This document shows, piece after piece, positions 10,960 through 24,010 of a DNA stretch of 64,000 bases. The notes below the pieces were generated by a model. The model worked only from the letters and a program-made list of their open reading frames with translations, searched no databases and was not told where the DNA came from. A program made the position numbers and the translations under genes. How positions within the stretch are numbered: position 1 is the stretch's first letter; every line of letters begins with the position of its first letter. This stretch comes from Diphasiastrum complanatum. Taxonomy: Eukaryota > Streptophyta > Lycopodiopsida > Lycopodiales > Lycopodiaceae. Location: NCBI GenBank assembly GCA_029204225.1, contig CM055095.1, positions 63,966,136 through 64,030,135 on the forward strand. Direction: 5' to 3'.

Positions 10960-11709
10960 CTAGATTTGGCCTTTGACAAATAGATATACCCCGAATTGGA
11001 GTTGATTTGGGGGTCTGTTGAATTGTGGAACAATTAGACTTTGGTTGAATGTTGCTCGTTGAAGTCTTCCCCTGGTCATTGTACTTCCCATCTGAAGACT
11101 GCGTGATTGCGCTTGTCTATGGACCTTGTGCTGAATTGCTTTCAAGTTGCCCTATTGATGCTAGTCCCCTTTGTAATTCATCACTAATAAATCTGGACAT
11201 TGAGTGCACCAAGAGTCCTGATAGAACCTACCGGAATTCCTTGGTTGCCAATTTCTTGACTTCCTCAGCTATCATTGGCTTGATAGATTCTACCAGCTCT
11301 GTCTTCTGTGATGGTGTTACTTGCTTGTCTGAAGGTATCTCTGCGTACTTGGGGACCTTTGTCAGATTGTTTCCTTCCTCACTCGTTTCATAATCTGGTG
11401 GCACTAGGATTTTTCTTTTATAGTGCGTTCTATTGAGAGGTAGAAGAGTCACCACAGGTGCATGTCGGTCTACATAGGCCAAATGCCTCTTAGCTAATTG
11501 CGAATTTCTCATCAAGGAATCTCAGCATGGATTATTAACTTCGCATTGTGCACAACAGGATTCGAATGTTGATGGGTTTCCTCAATGTGGACATTCGGCT
11601 CGACGATGTTTTTCTCCGCATCCATAGCATCTTCCCGAGTGCAATACACCATCACCTCTAAGTTGATAGGCATACACTGGTAATAGATTTCCCTTAGGAT
11701 CTTCCACAA
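10960..11709 (-). pseudogene. Unidentified decayed coding sequence
   Basis: On the minus strand three successive open stretches (11709-11512, 11515-11228, 11145-10960) have amino-acid composition unlike random translation. Examples are CTREDAMDAEKN, RHAPVVTLLPLN and KPMIAEEVKKLATKEF. They are separated by frameshifts and stops. I do not recognise a family. Position between two retroelements makes an internal retrotransposon region (for example gag) plausible, but no zinc knuckle, protease or other domain is visible. Confidence 0.25.
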
Positions 11710-11739
11710 AATAGACTGGCAGGATATTGTGTGTGAGAG

Positions 11740-12719
11740 ATTTCAACTAGTTTAGTCTAGTTTAGTCATATTTTGGTAAATTGTCAATAGGAGGCCAAAA
11801 CTCATTTTAGACATATCGAGTTTGAGAGAGATTGCATACTTTGAATCTAGACCCAAAAGTAGTAGGGTTTACATTTTGGAGGGAAAGCCAAGTGGCCAAA
11901 TAGGGTTTGGATCTGTTATAAAAGGAGGAAACTCGTGGAGAGACACATCTTCTCTCTTCTCTCTCTCATTTAATCATTATACATGGTCCTCTTTGGGTTC
12001 TACTACTCATTGGTGCACTCTCATGATGTTATCTTGCAAATCTATGTGTAGAATGATCATTTATTGTTATTTTTGGTTTCACATGTGTGAAATATAGTAG
12101 GGTACTGTAATTGTCAACAATATTTTATGTTTTGGTTCATGTTTGATCAGTATCTCTTAGAGCTTGCATCTCATTTTGTATGTAGATGCTGATTTTTCTA
12201 CATTGGCTGGATTGTTGGTTTGCTCTTTTTGTACCCAAAGATCAGGGACATGGATCTTTTGTAGGTCAAAACTCAATATAGGGTTATATACTTGATCAAT
12301 TTTGATTTCACACTTGGTTTATTGGAATTAGCAAATTTTTGGTGCATTAGGAAGGTCTCATTGAAGGCTACAAGATGATATATCAAGTTTTTAAAAATTG
12401 CATGTAGAATTTGAGATTTTTAATTTTTTGTGATTTTGTCAAAACCCTAATTTTGATTGAATCTCTAGTTTGTGAGGTTACTGAACTTTATTTGAGTGTG
12501 TTTCAATCTTAGGAAGTGGAAATAATCATTAGATTGAGGATAGATCATAGGTTGATCAAGATCTCACTATTCTATGTGTTGATTTCTAGTTAGAAGTGCT
12601 AGAAGAGATTTGAGAGGTTCCATATTTTTGTGATGTCTTCTTGAGTTCATTTGTTGACATTCAAGAGAGTGCTTTGTGCATTGGAACAGGTTGAAATAAG
12701 AAGATCAAGTCATTGCAAC
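11740..12719 (+). mobile_element. Copia family B LTR and untranslated leader
   Basis: The stretch precedes a family B gag start. It contains a TATAAAAG promoter element at 11917-11924 and, about 160 bp later, the palindromic leader motif TTTCACATGTGTGAAA (12077-12092). The distance from this motif to the gag ATG (about 640 bp) is close to that in the family B element at 48715-47991 (about 725 bp). The exact LTR edges and the primer-binding site were not found. Confidence 0.5.
11917..11924 (+). promoter_or_regulatory. TATA box of a copia LTR
   Basis: TATAAAAG lies in the presumed U3 region, followed after about 30 bp by a CT-rich stretch where retrotransposon transcripts commonly start. It is inferred from position and consensus only. 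Confidence 0.4.
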
Positions 12720-13255
12720 ATGGCTACTAGTGGTGGATTCATGTTGGAAGGCAATGATAGGCTTACCTCAAGTAACTATTCATTGTGGAAAGTGAGGATG
12801 GAATCACTTCAGGAAATAAATGATGGCTTGGATATTGTTGTAGGTTTGGATGAGAGACCAACAACTCAACAAGATCAAATGAGGTATGACAAGAGAGCAA
12901 AGAAAGCTCTATGATAAAGATGAATGTTACCAATGAACTTCTCAAGGAAGTTGGTAAGTGCACATCATCTTTGGAGGCTTGGGAAGCTTTAAAGAAGCTT
13001 TATGAATCCAAGTCTACATCAAGAGTGCTTACTCTTAGGAGGCAAATCTTTCAAAGTTTTCAATAGAAGAAAGAGAGTACTCATGCTTTTGTTTTGAGGG
13101 TTAAAGCGTTCAACGATGAGTTAGCATGTATTGATGAAAGCATTAAGGAGGTAGAACTTGTTCAAGTTATACTTAATGGCTTGTTGGATGATCATCTAAT
13201 CTTGTTCAGGGCTTTCTATTCAAAAGACTTGGGTTTTAGGAGAAGCTGATTTATG
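12720..13255 (+). pseudogene. Copia family B gag, broken
   Basis: ATG at 12720 starts a frame with GNDRLTSSNYSLWKVRMES, the copia gag N-terminal signature. A stop at 12912 and frame changes interrupt it. It continues as MNVTNELLKEVGK, ALKKLYESKSTSRVLTLRR, an in-frame stop after QIFQSFQ, then ELACIDESIKE and ELVQVILNGLL. The same blocks recur in nearly identical order at 54673-54954 and, more distantly, at 47991-46976 on the minus strand. It ends near 13255 where unrelated sequence begins, with no protease or later domains. Confidence 0.88.
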
Positions 13256-14100
13256 TACATGTAGAAAATCAATAGACCAACAAAAGCTAGCAGTTCTTAC
13301 AGCAAAGCCCACTGTTAAATGTGCACAGATTATAAGTGAAGGCAGGGCAGCTACACCCCACAAGAGAGAGACGATTTATTCAAAGTTAAAGATGAAACAT
13401 GAGAGATTACTCTGATCTGTAGCCCATACAGAAGGAAGCATGAACTGAATCATAAATAACATTCACACAAATGTGCCTCTTGCTCTCAACACTTGTTTAC
13501 ATAAACAAAGCAAGTGCTACACACTCTGATCACACACACGGTGTGTTTACGCAATAACAATAAGAGTTGCGTAGCAGAAGCTATGATCCGAACTCACACA
13601 CTACACTCCACAAACAAAGTGCCCAATGTAGCACCTGTATTTATTCTCAGTTCTTCTATCTCCCTAAATTAATGACATGGTGACAACAATTACTATCTAC
13701 TGGTAGCTCCAAAAATCAGGTGGATTCTACCTAATATGATAGTTGCTAATTTCCAATATCTGTGAGCATCATTAACAACTTTGATCCAGGCTCGTTGTTG
13801 CCATTGTGTCTTCTTTAGCCTTTGATTGTCGTTCGCATCTGTGATCCAAAAACAGAGCATTCAAAGCGTTGTAGCTGATCTGGCTTTGTTATTAGGGCGT
13901 AGGTAGCAGTGATCGGATGGTGGTGGAAACTCCTCATTCAGAAAGAAAATGAACAACCGAATTAGTGAGGAGAATATCATCGTAAAAGCAATTTTGGAGA
14001 TAAAATAGTCAATCAGTGCATGATTCAAAGGTTCTCAAATTTCTCCATGAACAATATTAGTGCACCACATAGTTAAAATTCTTGCAATGAATGCTTAAAA
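13256..14100. other. Non-coding, possibly LTR-like
   Basis: The sequence joins the broken gag abruptly at 13255. It holds no coding frame. GAGAATAAATACAGG on the minus strand near 13640 could be a promoter element of a minus-strand LTR, but I see no LTR ends or primer-binding site. Confidence 0.3.
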
Positions 14101-14137
<37 letters not shown>

Positions 14138-14151
14138 GGGGGGGGGGGGGG
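14101..14151. repeat. Compound microsatellite (TG)n-(GA)n-(G)n
   Basis: A run of TG is followed by a run of AG and then by a G homopolymer of about 14 bp. It lies about 100 bp beyond the splice donor side of the 14-3-3 exon fragment. Confidence 0.95.
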
Positions 14152-14252
14152 CGAATAACTTGTATGCTCATAATTCTTCAACTTCGAATAAAAAAATTGT
14201 GTAACATCAGGTACTTTCTGAAAACGAAGCTGCCAAGGAGAATTCGCCTTAC

Positions 14253-14612
14253 TTGTGCCATTTTGTAAGCGAGCAACGTATTTTCAGCTGCATCTCTTCT
14301 CTCAGCTCCGGTCTTGAATTCCACCAAGTAGCGGTGATAGTCGCCCTTCATCTTGAGGTAAAAAACCTTCGACTCAGGAGATGAGGAAGAGGGGATGCGG
14401 TGACCGTCAAGCAACTTGAGGATTCCGTCACATATTGTCACATATCGCTCAACATTGGCGCGATACTCTCTGATTAGCTTCATATGCTCTTTATTACACT
14501 TGCTCTCCTCCTTCTGCTCAACCGAGGAGATGATGCGCTAGGAGGCCCTATGAGCGCCGATCACCTTCTTGTAAGCCACATAGAAGATATTGCGCTCTTC
14601 TATTGTGAGATG
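14253..14612 (-). pseudogene. 14-3-3 protein, single internal exon with a nonsense codon
   Basis: The minus strand reads LTIEERNIFYVAYKKVIGAH, then RAS, a TAG where 14-3-3 proteins have Trp, then [66 protein letters not shown] and LLAYKMAQ. These are the conserved helix 2 to helix 5 blocks of plant 14-3-3 phosphoserine-binding adaptors. The exon ends CAA followed by GTAAGG, a consensus splice donor, so this is a genomic exon and not a processed cDNA copy. Upstream and downstream exons are not present nearby. The stop codon and missing exons indicate a duplicated or captured gene fragment, though a real gene with very long introns and a sequence error cannot be excluded. Confidence 0.85.
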
Positions 14613-14754
14613 GAGTAGCAGGGGAAGAGAGAGAGATGGACATGGGAGGGCGAGAGAGATGGAGCAGGAGGGAGCGATGGAGGCAGGCTGGAAGGGAGGG
14701 GGAGAGGAGGAGAAGAGAGAGCATAATTTGAATTTAGAGGGAGGGAAGGAGTGG

Positions 14755-14930
14755 GGGAGGATGCATACATGCATTGGTGGAGGATGTATGCATGGGGCAT
14801 CCTCCTCCCATGCATGCATGTCAAACTTTTAGTTAGTTTTTCGCAAAAGTGCATAGGGTAGGAGGATGCACCCATGCAACCATACATGCATCCTCCTACC
14901 CCATGCATAGGCACAAATGTGACACACAAA
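14755..14930. repeat. ATGCATCCTCC-rich inverted repeat region
   Basis: Several copies of GGAGGATGCAT and its complement occur, giving imperfect inverted repeats. The same vocabulary, including CTTTTGCG near an ACTAA word, occurs in reverse orientation at 2490-2620, so the two loci share more than the core element. Confidence 0.55.
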
Positions 14931-14939
14931 TATCTTTAT

Positions 14940-14963
14940 ATATATAGACATACATATATATAC

Positions 14964-15047
<84 letters not shown>
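14940..15047. repeat. (TA)n and (CA)n microsatellites
   Basis: Impure TA-rich sequence leads into about 25 bp of (TA)n and about 50 bp of (CA)n, directly abutting the end of the hairpin element. Confidence 0.95.
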
Positions 15048-15049
<2 letters not shown>

Positions 15050-15294
15050 AAAGAGTGCCCGTCGTTGATGGGCAATGGAGGCCGAGCTTCATAGAAATGC
15101 ATTTTTATTTCAACCTTTCTCGTGGAAAGTCTGATAATTTAAAAAATCCTTAGAGCACCTTTCAAATTTTTGATAATGAAAGTCTCATTTGTTTAACACC
15201 TTTCACCATGAAAGTATTTACATGCACTTCAAAACACTATGTGTGTTGGTAAAGGATAATTTGAATTTGGAGTGGGCCCCTTAGATGCATGCAT
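15048..15294 (-). mobile_element. Hairpin-ended dispersed element, short copy
   Basis: This is the reverse complement of 2621-2830 joined directly to 4393-4430. The terminal hairpin GCCCGTC-GTT-GATGGGC (15057-15073) has one G-T pair. The end GTAAAGAGT (15048-15056) abuts a (CA)n run of about 50 bp and then (TA)n. No coding sequence is present. It shows that the 1.56 kb in the long copy is either an insertion there or a deletion here. Confidence 0.6.
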
Positions 15295-15329
15295 AGGGTG
15301 TGTGTGTGTGTGTGTATATATATACATAT

Positions 15330-15370
<41 letters not shown>

Positions 15371-15450
15371 TATACATAGATATCTATACATAGATATATA
15401 GATATCTATGTGTATGCATACATACATACACACACACACATATATATATC
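15295..15450. repeat. (TG)n and (TA)n microsatellites
   Basis: Alternating TG then TA tracts flank the other side of the hairpin element, followed by ATAGATATCTAT-type short inverted words and (CA)n. Confidence 0.95.
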
Positions 15451-15464
15451 TAAGGAAGCGGACC

Positions 15465-15540
15465 CTGGACACGGACGCGCGTCCGCATCTGCGTCCGGAC
15501 GCGGATGCCTCAGGTGTGCATCCGCGTCCGGATGCATCCC
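15465..15540. repeat. Cluster of GC-rich palindromes
   Basis: Three palindromes lie in 70 bp: CGGACGCGCGTCCG (15472-15485, perfect), a 24 bp near-perfect one at 15485-15508 centred on TCCGGA, and GCATCC...GGATGC (15518-15535). All share GCGTCCGGA-type words. The surrounding sequence is AT-rich, so the cluster stands out. Confidence 0.85.
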
Positions 15541-16480
15541 CCATTTCAAAATTTTCTTTTTTTCCAAAAAAAAAAAATACAGACACTTGCCCTCGCTGTC
15601 CCACATCCCCAAAGCGAAATAAAAACAATTTATGCCCCTCTCCCCCCCGAAATAAATTATCAGAGGGTGTCTGGCACCCACCTGCCCCCTCCTATTAAAA
15701 AATAGAAAAACAGTACCCAAAAAAATTTGCAATAAAACTTGCAATAGACCTAACCACTGCCCCCATGCCTCCCATGTCTGATATCTATAGAATCAGACAT
15801 GAAAGAGTAACAATTTATATTTTTCAAGTTTCCAAAACTCTGTCTCGTGCCCTTGCTATCTCTCTCTCCTTGACGAATCTATATTATAATAGTATATAAA
15901 TACAAATAAATGATGCACTCCCCAGATGAATCTCAACGACTTACTAATTACTTATGCTCCACAGTGTCATTCAACACACGGAAGTTCAAGACCTACACAG
16001 TACCATGGCCTATGTGATGAGATAGGTTTAGGGTTTTGGGAGGTACAATGTCACATGGGCAACTAATCGGAGCAACAAGAAGAGAGCTACTAAAGAGGAT
16101 CTTTGGTAAATTGTTGTTGCAAAAGAAATAACAAGTTCATATTGGAATGGCGAATCAAAGAAAAAGTTCATGTGTTGGAGGTGAAGATTACAAACAACAC
16201 AAACAACAAAACTCTACATGATGGTGATTATCTTTGCAACAAGTTTCTAATCAAAATTTGTAGCACAAGAAGTAACCAGTACTTCTAGCTAGAATAGATG
16301 AGAGAATATGTAGGACATATTGTGAGCTTGTACACTTGTCTTACTTTAGTGAGGATATTGCTTGTGCTAAGTATGTTATCCATTGGTTTCCATGTAAGGC
16401 CTTTGTGGGCAAGATATCACATATTTCAGATCAACTTCGATGGTTCCATTGCTAAATGAAAAGCACGGCTGGTAAAGGAT
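15541..16480. other. No gene recognised
   Basis: A C-rich patch (15590-15690) and AT-rich sequence are present. The short frame at 16103-16288 has no recognisable motif. Confidence 0.5.
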
Positions 16481-16489
16481 TCACTCAAG

Positions 16490-17700
16490 TCCAAGAAGTG
16501 GATTATAAAAAAAATAATTCAGTTCTGTCGTCAAGATGCAGTCAATCAGGACTCTGATTGCGTTAGCAACTGTAGAAGACCTCGAAATGCACCAAATGCA
16601 TGTCAAGACAACATTTCTCAATGGCAACGCCGAAGAGGAGCTGTATACCTTCCAACCGGAAGGATTCGAAGTCAAAGGCCAAGAGCACAAAGTGTGCAAG
16701 TTGCACAAAGCAATCTATGGTCTGAAACAAGCCGCAAGAGAATGGTCTGATAGAATCAACTCTTATCTCATTCAATTGGGATTTGCAAACAATTCAGCTG
16801 ACTATAATTTTTATTCGAAGCATAAAGGCACCAATTCAGCTCACATAGCTCTTTTGACGTAGATGATGCATTTATTTTGTCTAACGACACTTCTCTTCTG
16901 CACACTACTAAGAGTGATTTGTCAAAGGAATTTGACATGACTGATTTAGGAGCTGTCCATTCTTTGCTAGGAAATCACATTACTAGAAATAGGCTTCAGA
17001 AGAAGATCTATCTTAGCCAACATGCATATCTAAAAGGGATTTTAGAAAAGTTTCATCTGTCTGATTGCAATTCAATTGATACTCCAATGGATCCAAGTAT
17101 AGTATTGACTAAACCTACTTGTGCTGATTCTGATAGTGAAGTACTCGACATAGCGAAGTACCCTTACCATTCACTAATAGGATCTTTGACGTATGCAATG
17201 TTGTGTACACTCGTCCTGCGAGGCTACTCTGACTCAGATTGGGGAGGAACAGTCTCTACCTGAAAATCTACCTTCGGGTTCTGTTTCTATCTAGCAGGGG
17301 GACCGATTTCGTGGAACTCAAAAAAGCAAAAATCAGTTGCTCTTTCTTCGACCGAGACAGAGTACATCGCAGCATATGAAGTTTCAAAAGAAGCTGTATG
17401 GATCAGGTTGTTACTTCACAACTTACATCACACTCAGTTCAATGCTCCACCATTCTGTGTGACAACTTGAGCTGTATTTCACTGTCACTAAATCCCAGAT
17501 TTTATGGCAAATAAAGCACATAGAAATCCAGTATCATTTTATTCGGGAGAAAGTCTTCTCAGGGCAAGTGATCTTTCCACAATAGGAATGGTCACAGACA
17601 TCTTCACCAAAGCGCTTCCCAGGATCAAGCATCAGAAGTCCTTCAACATGCTGAACCTGACGAAGATACCAAGGCACCAACCGCGACCTTAAGGGGGACT
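16490..17700 (+). pseudogene. Copia family A reverse transcriptase, RNase H and pol C-terminus, broken
   Basis: The first frame (16536-16862) has MHVKTTFLNGNAEEELY, then QPEGF and KLHKAIYGLKQAAREW. After a frameshift it continues VDDAFILSND (the YVDD box region, about 16860-16890), DLGAVHSLLGNHI, KIYLSQHAYLKGILEKF and YPYHSLIGSLTYAM. RNase H follows with GYSDSDWGG, a stop, NSKKQKSVALSSTETEYIA and a degenerate tail ending IFTKALPRIKHQKSFNMLN. It is followed by a polypurine tract, AAGGGGGAC (17691-17699). Stops and frameshifts show it is dead. No 5' half lies next to it. Confidence 0.9.
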
Positions 17701-17704
17701 ATTG

Positions 17705-18330
17705 GAAATTAAAAATGGAGTTGAAAGGATGTTGCTTGCTATCTCAATCTAGGATCTAACACAGATGTCGATCCACCCTATGAAATCTAGCAACAGATGT
17801 GAGAACAAATTCTCAATACAGAAAATCAATCTATCTTGAAATTGAATCTTGCTTCAGTCACAAAAGAAGAAGCACATGCAAGCAAGAAGTCTATCTCTCT
17901 CACGAGTTTCAATGTACTGATAAAATCTCTAGGAAATTACTTTCAACTCAAACACAGTAATATGTGTGAAATGAAAAGTCTAAGACCTCTGAACACTCAC
18001 TTCTATCCAATTCTCCTTGATTGACAGTGAAAATTGATGAAAATGGTGAAAAAGACAGATGTGTGCTCACTTTGGCATATCCCACGAGTTGAGTACCCTC
18101 TCAAAATTTCTGATTGCCTAAAACTTCTAGAAACAAATCAAATTGATTTAGAAACAAGAGCAACACATTCTACTCTCCAATATCTATCCAACAAGCTATA
18201 GAACAACAAATTTGGATCATTCCTTGAGAAGTAGCACTCATTAATGAGGGCTAGTTTCACACGTGTGAGCTCTCTGTCCGTAATTGTGGAATCACAGGCT
18301 TATGTTTCATTTCCCAACAACCTAACAATT
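17705..18330 (-). mobile_element. Copia family B leader remnant
   Basis: Read on the minus strand, the segment matches the gag-proximal leader of the family B element at 48040-48740: shared words include CTAGGATCTAA, GAGTTTCAA and TCCTTGATTGACA as seen on the plus strand. It includes the palindrome TTTCACACGTGTGAG at 18255-18269. It abuts the 3' end of a family A element, which indicates a rearranged or nested junction at about 17705. Confidence 0.6.
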
Positions 18331-20665
<2,335 letters not shown>

Positions 20666-21560
20666 TGTGAGGGTTTCACACATGTGGACACCTTCCCAAC
20701 ACCCACAATGATCTTATAAGGTAATTTGTGATTGCACATAGATCTATCACCTAGATTGCATCCTACAATCTTCCTAGATTGATTTTAAGACAAGAGCAGA
20801 ATTTCATGCATAATGAATCCACATTCAATTGGCACTCAAAGAAATCAAAGTACATGAAAAAACTAAGTTTCCAGCATGCTTTTAGAGAGAGAAAGATAGG
20901 CTACTCTTGAGTATAGAGAGAAAGTGAGTGAGCCCTCAAGTAGAGAGAGAATATGAGGAAAAACAATGTGTAAGACATAGATTGTTTCACAAAAACTTGT
21001 ATGTACAATGAGAGAGCTCTTCCATATAGTACTAGGACGAGATCTAGAATGAGTAAATGCTCTAGAATGATTGGACCCCATTGATTGCCTTTCTAATCAT
21101 GATTCAACCCCTAGATTTGCACCTCTCATCATGATTGGACCTCATGATTTCCACCTCACAATTTGATTGGGCCTCATGATGTGCACCTCTAAACATGATT
21201 GGTCCACATGTAATGCACCTCTTAAAGTGATTGGCCTTGTGGTCTACACCTCCAAATGTGATTGGGCCAAATACATGCATTTCAATCTTAACATCATGTG
21301 ACAAATGTCACTATCTCACTATATCTCAAGTTTGAGGCCTATTGACTATTCAAACTCAACATAAATAAATGAAAATGATTAGGCCTACCCTCCACACATG
21401 GGAACATGCTCAGCTCATGTGAGATTCACATATTACATGAAAGTGTAAACTAATCAAGCTAGATTTTGCAAAACCTTCACAGAAAGAAGGTAGAGACACG
21501 TTCACTTTCACAACTTCACTCTATGGCAAAATATGTCAAAACTTGAATCTTCCTTGAGGC
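20666..21560 (-). mobile_element. Copia family B LTR, minus orientation
   Basis: The left edge is TG at 20666, directly after a decayed primer-binding site (reverse complement AAATATCAGATC). Early landmarks, CACATGTGG then CACCTTCCCAA and GCACATAGATCTATC, match the LTR at 48905-49060. It contains a short tandem array at 21068-21270. The right edge was not defined. Confidence 0.5.
21068..21270. repeat. Degenerate tandem repeat, unit about 37 bp
   Basis: About five to six units of the pattern CATGATTGGACCTCATGAT then TGCACCTCT lie in tandem with substitutions. This looks like a U3 enhancer-type array inside an LTR. Confidence 0.75.
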
Positions 21561-22130
21561 ACACACATATGCACATAATTTATCTATTATCTAATAGATA
21601 GATTTCAGATATTAAGAGAAAAACATAAGCAATATACTTTATGTCTTGCCTTATTATACACTATAGCAATGTTTTTTAGCCACAACCTTTCCAAATTCAA
21701 CTACTTTGATGCGTATTACTAAATATTTCTATGCATTTGCTAAGGTGGATTTTCATCTTGGCCATATCTATTTGTCTTCTCGTGAGTAGTTTCAAAAGGA
21801 CGGCAAATAAGACTCCTTATTACATGCAATAGTAAATTTAAAATGGCTAAGTTTACAATCAATCCTTATGTTTAGGGTGCATTGTGATTGTTATTGTGCT
21901 ATTCTTTAGGGCTTAAACTATCAATACGTGTGATTAAATGATTTGTTTTGTTGTATTTTTTATAAGTAATTTTAGTCAGTAATACAGGAGAGAAAAAAGT
22001 AGATAAATATAGTACTTTACTCCATGTTTTTCAAACAAAAGAACAAACAAACTCTTTACTTGGAAACAAAGGACAAATGCTATTACCATCTTCTCAAAAG
22101 TATCAAACATCATGCTTTCAAGGACAAAAG
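21561..22130. other. No gene recognised
   Basis: AT-rich sequence with no identifiable feature. Confidence 0.5.
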
Positions 22131-23050
22131 ATAGATTGAAGTGTATCTAGTATGATCATTAATGAAAGTGACATTCAAATTTGCACCTTGAGAGAAACTA
22201 TGCACATCCAAATGAATGACTTCCAAAGGAGTGAGAGATCTAGTGGTAAACCTTTGAAAGACATGTTTGTTTGTCTATGAAAAACTCCAAGCCTCACATA
22301 GCTTCCCACTCTTGGAAAAAGATCTTGGCAGGCCAAGAGCTACCTCTTTGTTGCACTTGTTCTCCACTTGTGTCAACTCCTCCTTTGTCATCATCACACT
22401 CACATAAAAAACACTTGCATCAAGCCTAAACAACTTCTCTTGCTTAAAGCCACTTGCCATGCACTTATCATTCATGAGAACATAACAAACATCATGCTTG
22501 AAATGAACATCAAATCAAACCCATTGTCCAAAAATTTACCGACACTCAAAACATTTTTGGTAATAGAAGGTACATTGTCTAGATTTTTAGCTTCCTTGAA
22601 GATTCTAGAAACAATGGAATGCTATCAACAATTTCAATACGACATTCTTTATCATTTGATGTAAAAATTGACTTCTTAGCACCATGATAAGAGAGTAGAG
22701 TTGAGAAATATTCTCGTTGGAACGCCATGTAGTAAGATGCCTTACTATCCATCCACCAAGTGTCACTTTAGTTCTCTTTGCTTGTTGATGATGTGGTTGA
22801 TGTCATCAACGATAATCAAACCATCTTCCTCCCCAGTTGCCAGATTACCTTGTTTGTTCTCCTCTTGTTCAAGTTTCCTCTTGAAGCATTCGGATGTATA
22901 ACATCCTTCCTTACTACAAAACAAACATTTCTCTTTCGATTTGTCCTTCTCACCTTTTATGTTCTAATTTGCTTAACCTTCTTCACCCTTTGATGGACCT
23001 TGTTCCTTGCTAGACTATTTTGTAGAAAATTTACCACCAGAAAATGTGCA
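22130..23050 (-). pseudogene. Copia gag C-terminus, protease, pre-integrase and integrase start, broken
   Basis: On the minus strand from about 22990 a zinc knuckle of the form CLFCSKEGCYTSEC is followed by a Lys/Glu-rich stretch and IIVDDINHIIN. Next is a damaged protease start (WWMDSKASYYM in place of the usual DSGA-SHM). NVPSITKNVLSVGKFLDNGFDV follows in pieces, then MNDKCMASGF and KLFRLD, and finally an integrase-like DVHSFSQGA...TFINDHTRY. Stops and frame changes are frequent. The family resembles B in the FDV and SVGK motifs but is diverged. Confidence 0.75.
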
Positions 23051-23207
23051 AAAAAGCGATCTAATTGCTTTGTGAATGTCTACTTGCATGCTTATAAAAG
23101 TCAAATTCTTGAGAATGTTTGCATATTTATTCACTCGTTTACATCAAATTAGAACTATCAAAGAGCACATTTTTTCTAACCGAGTACTTATTTGTAAACA
23201 GTTTCTT

Positions 23208-23400
23208 GTTGCCCATCTCAATGGCATGTATGAGTAGAGTTGTTCATTGCCATCTAGAAGGTGCAGGCTCAAATCCCGACCACTGTGTAGTGACATCTAA
23301 GGAGCTACAAGTCTAAAAAATAGCTTGGCCAAGTTGTGTATATGTTGTATATGACAATTACTACTTGCATAATAATTTATGCCAAAAAAAAACAACAGTA
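23208..23400 (+). mobile_element. Possible tRNA-derived SINE
   Basis: TGGCATGTATG (about 23222) resembles a pol III A box, and GGCTCAAATCC (about 23266) resembles a B box (consensus GGTTCGANTCC, two mismatches), 43 bp apart. The segment ends with an A-rich tail near 23385-23400. No target-site duplication was confirmed and no second copy lies in the window. Confidence 0.35.
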
Positions 23401-23747
23401 GTTCATGCTTGTTGTGACTTTGAAATTTTTGGTTTTGCCTTGCAAACAATGATACTACCTATTCAAGTTGGTCAATAGAGTTTCCATGAAAGTCAATATT
23501 AAAGCCAATGTCTTAAATTATAAGGATATGTGCACACAAAAAGCTTTGACAAGATTTTATTTCAAGAATTAGATCCTTTAGATGCACCTCTATATGCAAG
23601 TCGTCATTAAAAAATTCATGTCCCTTTCTTTTTCTTGCATGCATGCCCATGCTTTAGATGCACCTTTATATGCAAATCATAAATAGCAAAACAATTCTCA
23701 TCTTTCTTTTTCTTTCATGAATCCCAACCAATATGACTCACAACATC
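23401..23747. other. No gene recognised
   Basis: AT-rich sequence with an imperfectly repeated segment built on TTTAGATGCACCT and TATATGCAA (about 23578-23610 and 23650-23690). Confidence 0.5.
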
Positions 23748-24010
23748 AGCCCACAGTTGTCTCCTTGGTGAATGACTAATTTCTATTTCATGATTCTTCC
23801 TTCACGTTTATTGATCACTGATCTAGGGTCAGATGAAACCAACTTTGGTTCTACGTCTGCTCATTTGATACCTACTGTAATCACAAACTTAGACAACCAA
23901 TTTATTTATAGAACGTCTACAACAGCTGATCTCCAGCAAAGGATAACCAATCCTATCATAATTTCAAGTTCAGATGTTAAGTTCAATAGTTTGAAGTCAT
24001 TGAAGACTTG
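23748..24010. repeat. Direct repeat copy 1 flanking a copia 3' fragment
   Basis: This is highly similar to 24529-24792, with landmarks CCCACAGTTGTCTCCTTGG and CTCCAGCAAAGGATAACCAA. Copy 1 runs directly into the RNase H fragment at 24011. Confidence 0.9.

Noticed and set aside
14829-15744. Open frames with Cys-Val, Tyr-Ile and Thr-His runs over TG/TA tracts
   Set aside because: Artefacts of the (TG)n, (TA)n and (CA)n repeats, also at 26391-26641 and 61640-61934.
22368-22993. Plus-strand frames at 22368-22993
   Set aside because: Shadows of the minus-strand copia gag/protease fragment, which has the zinc knuckle and FDV motifs.
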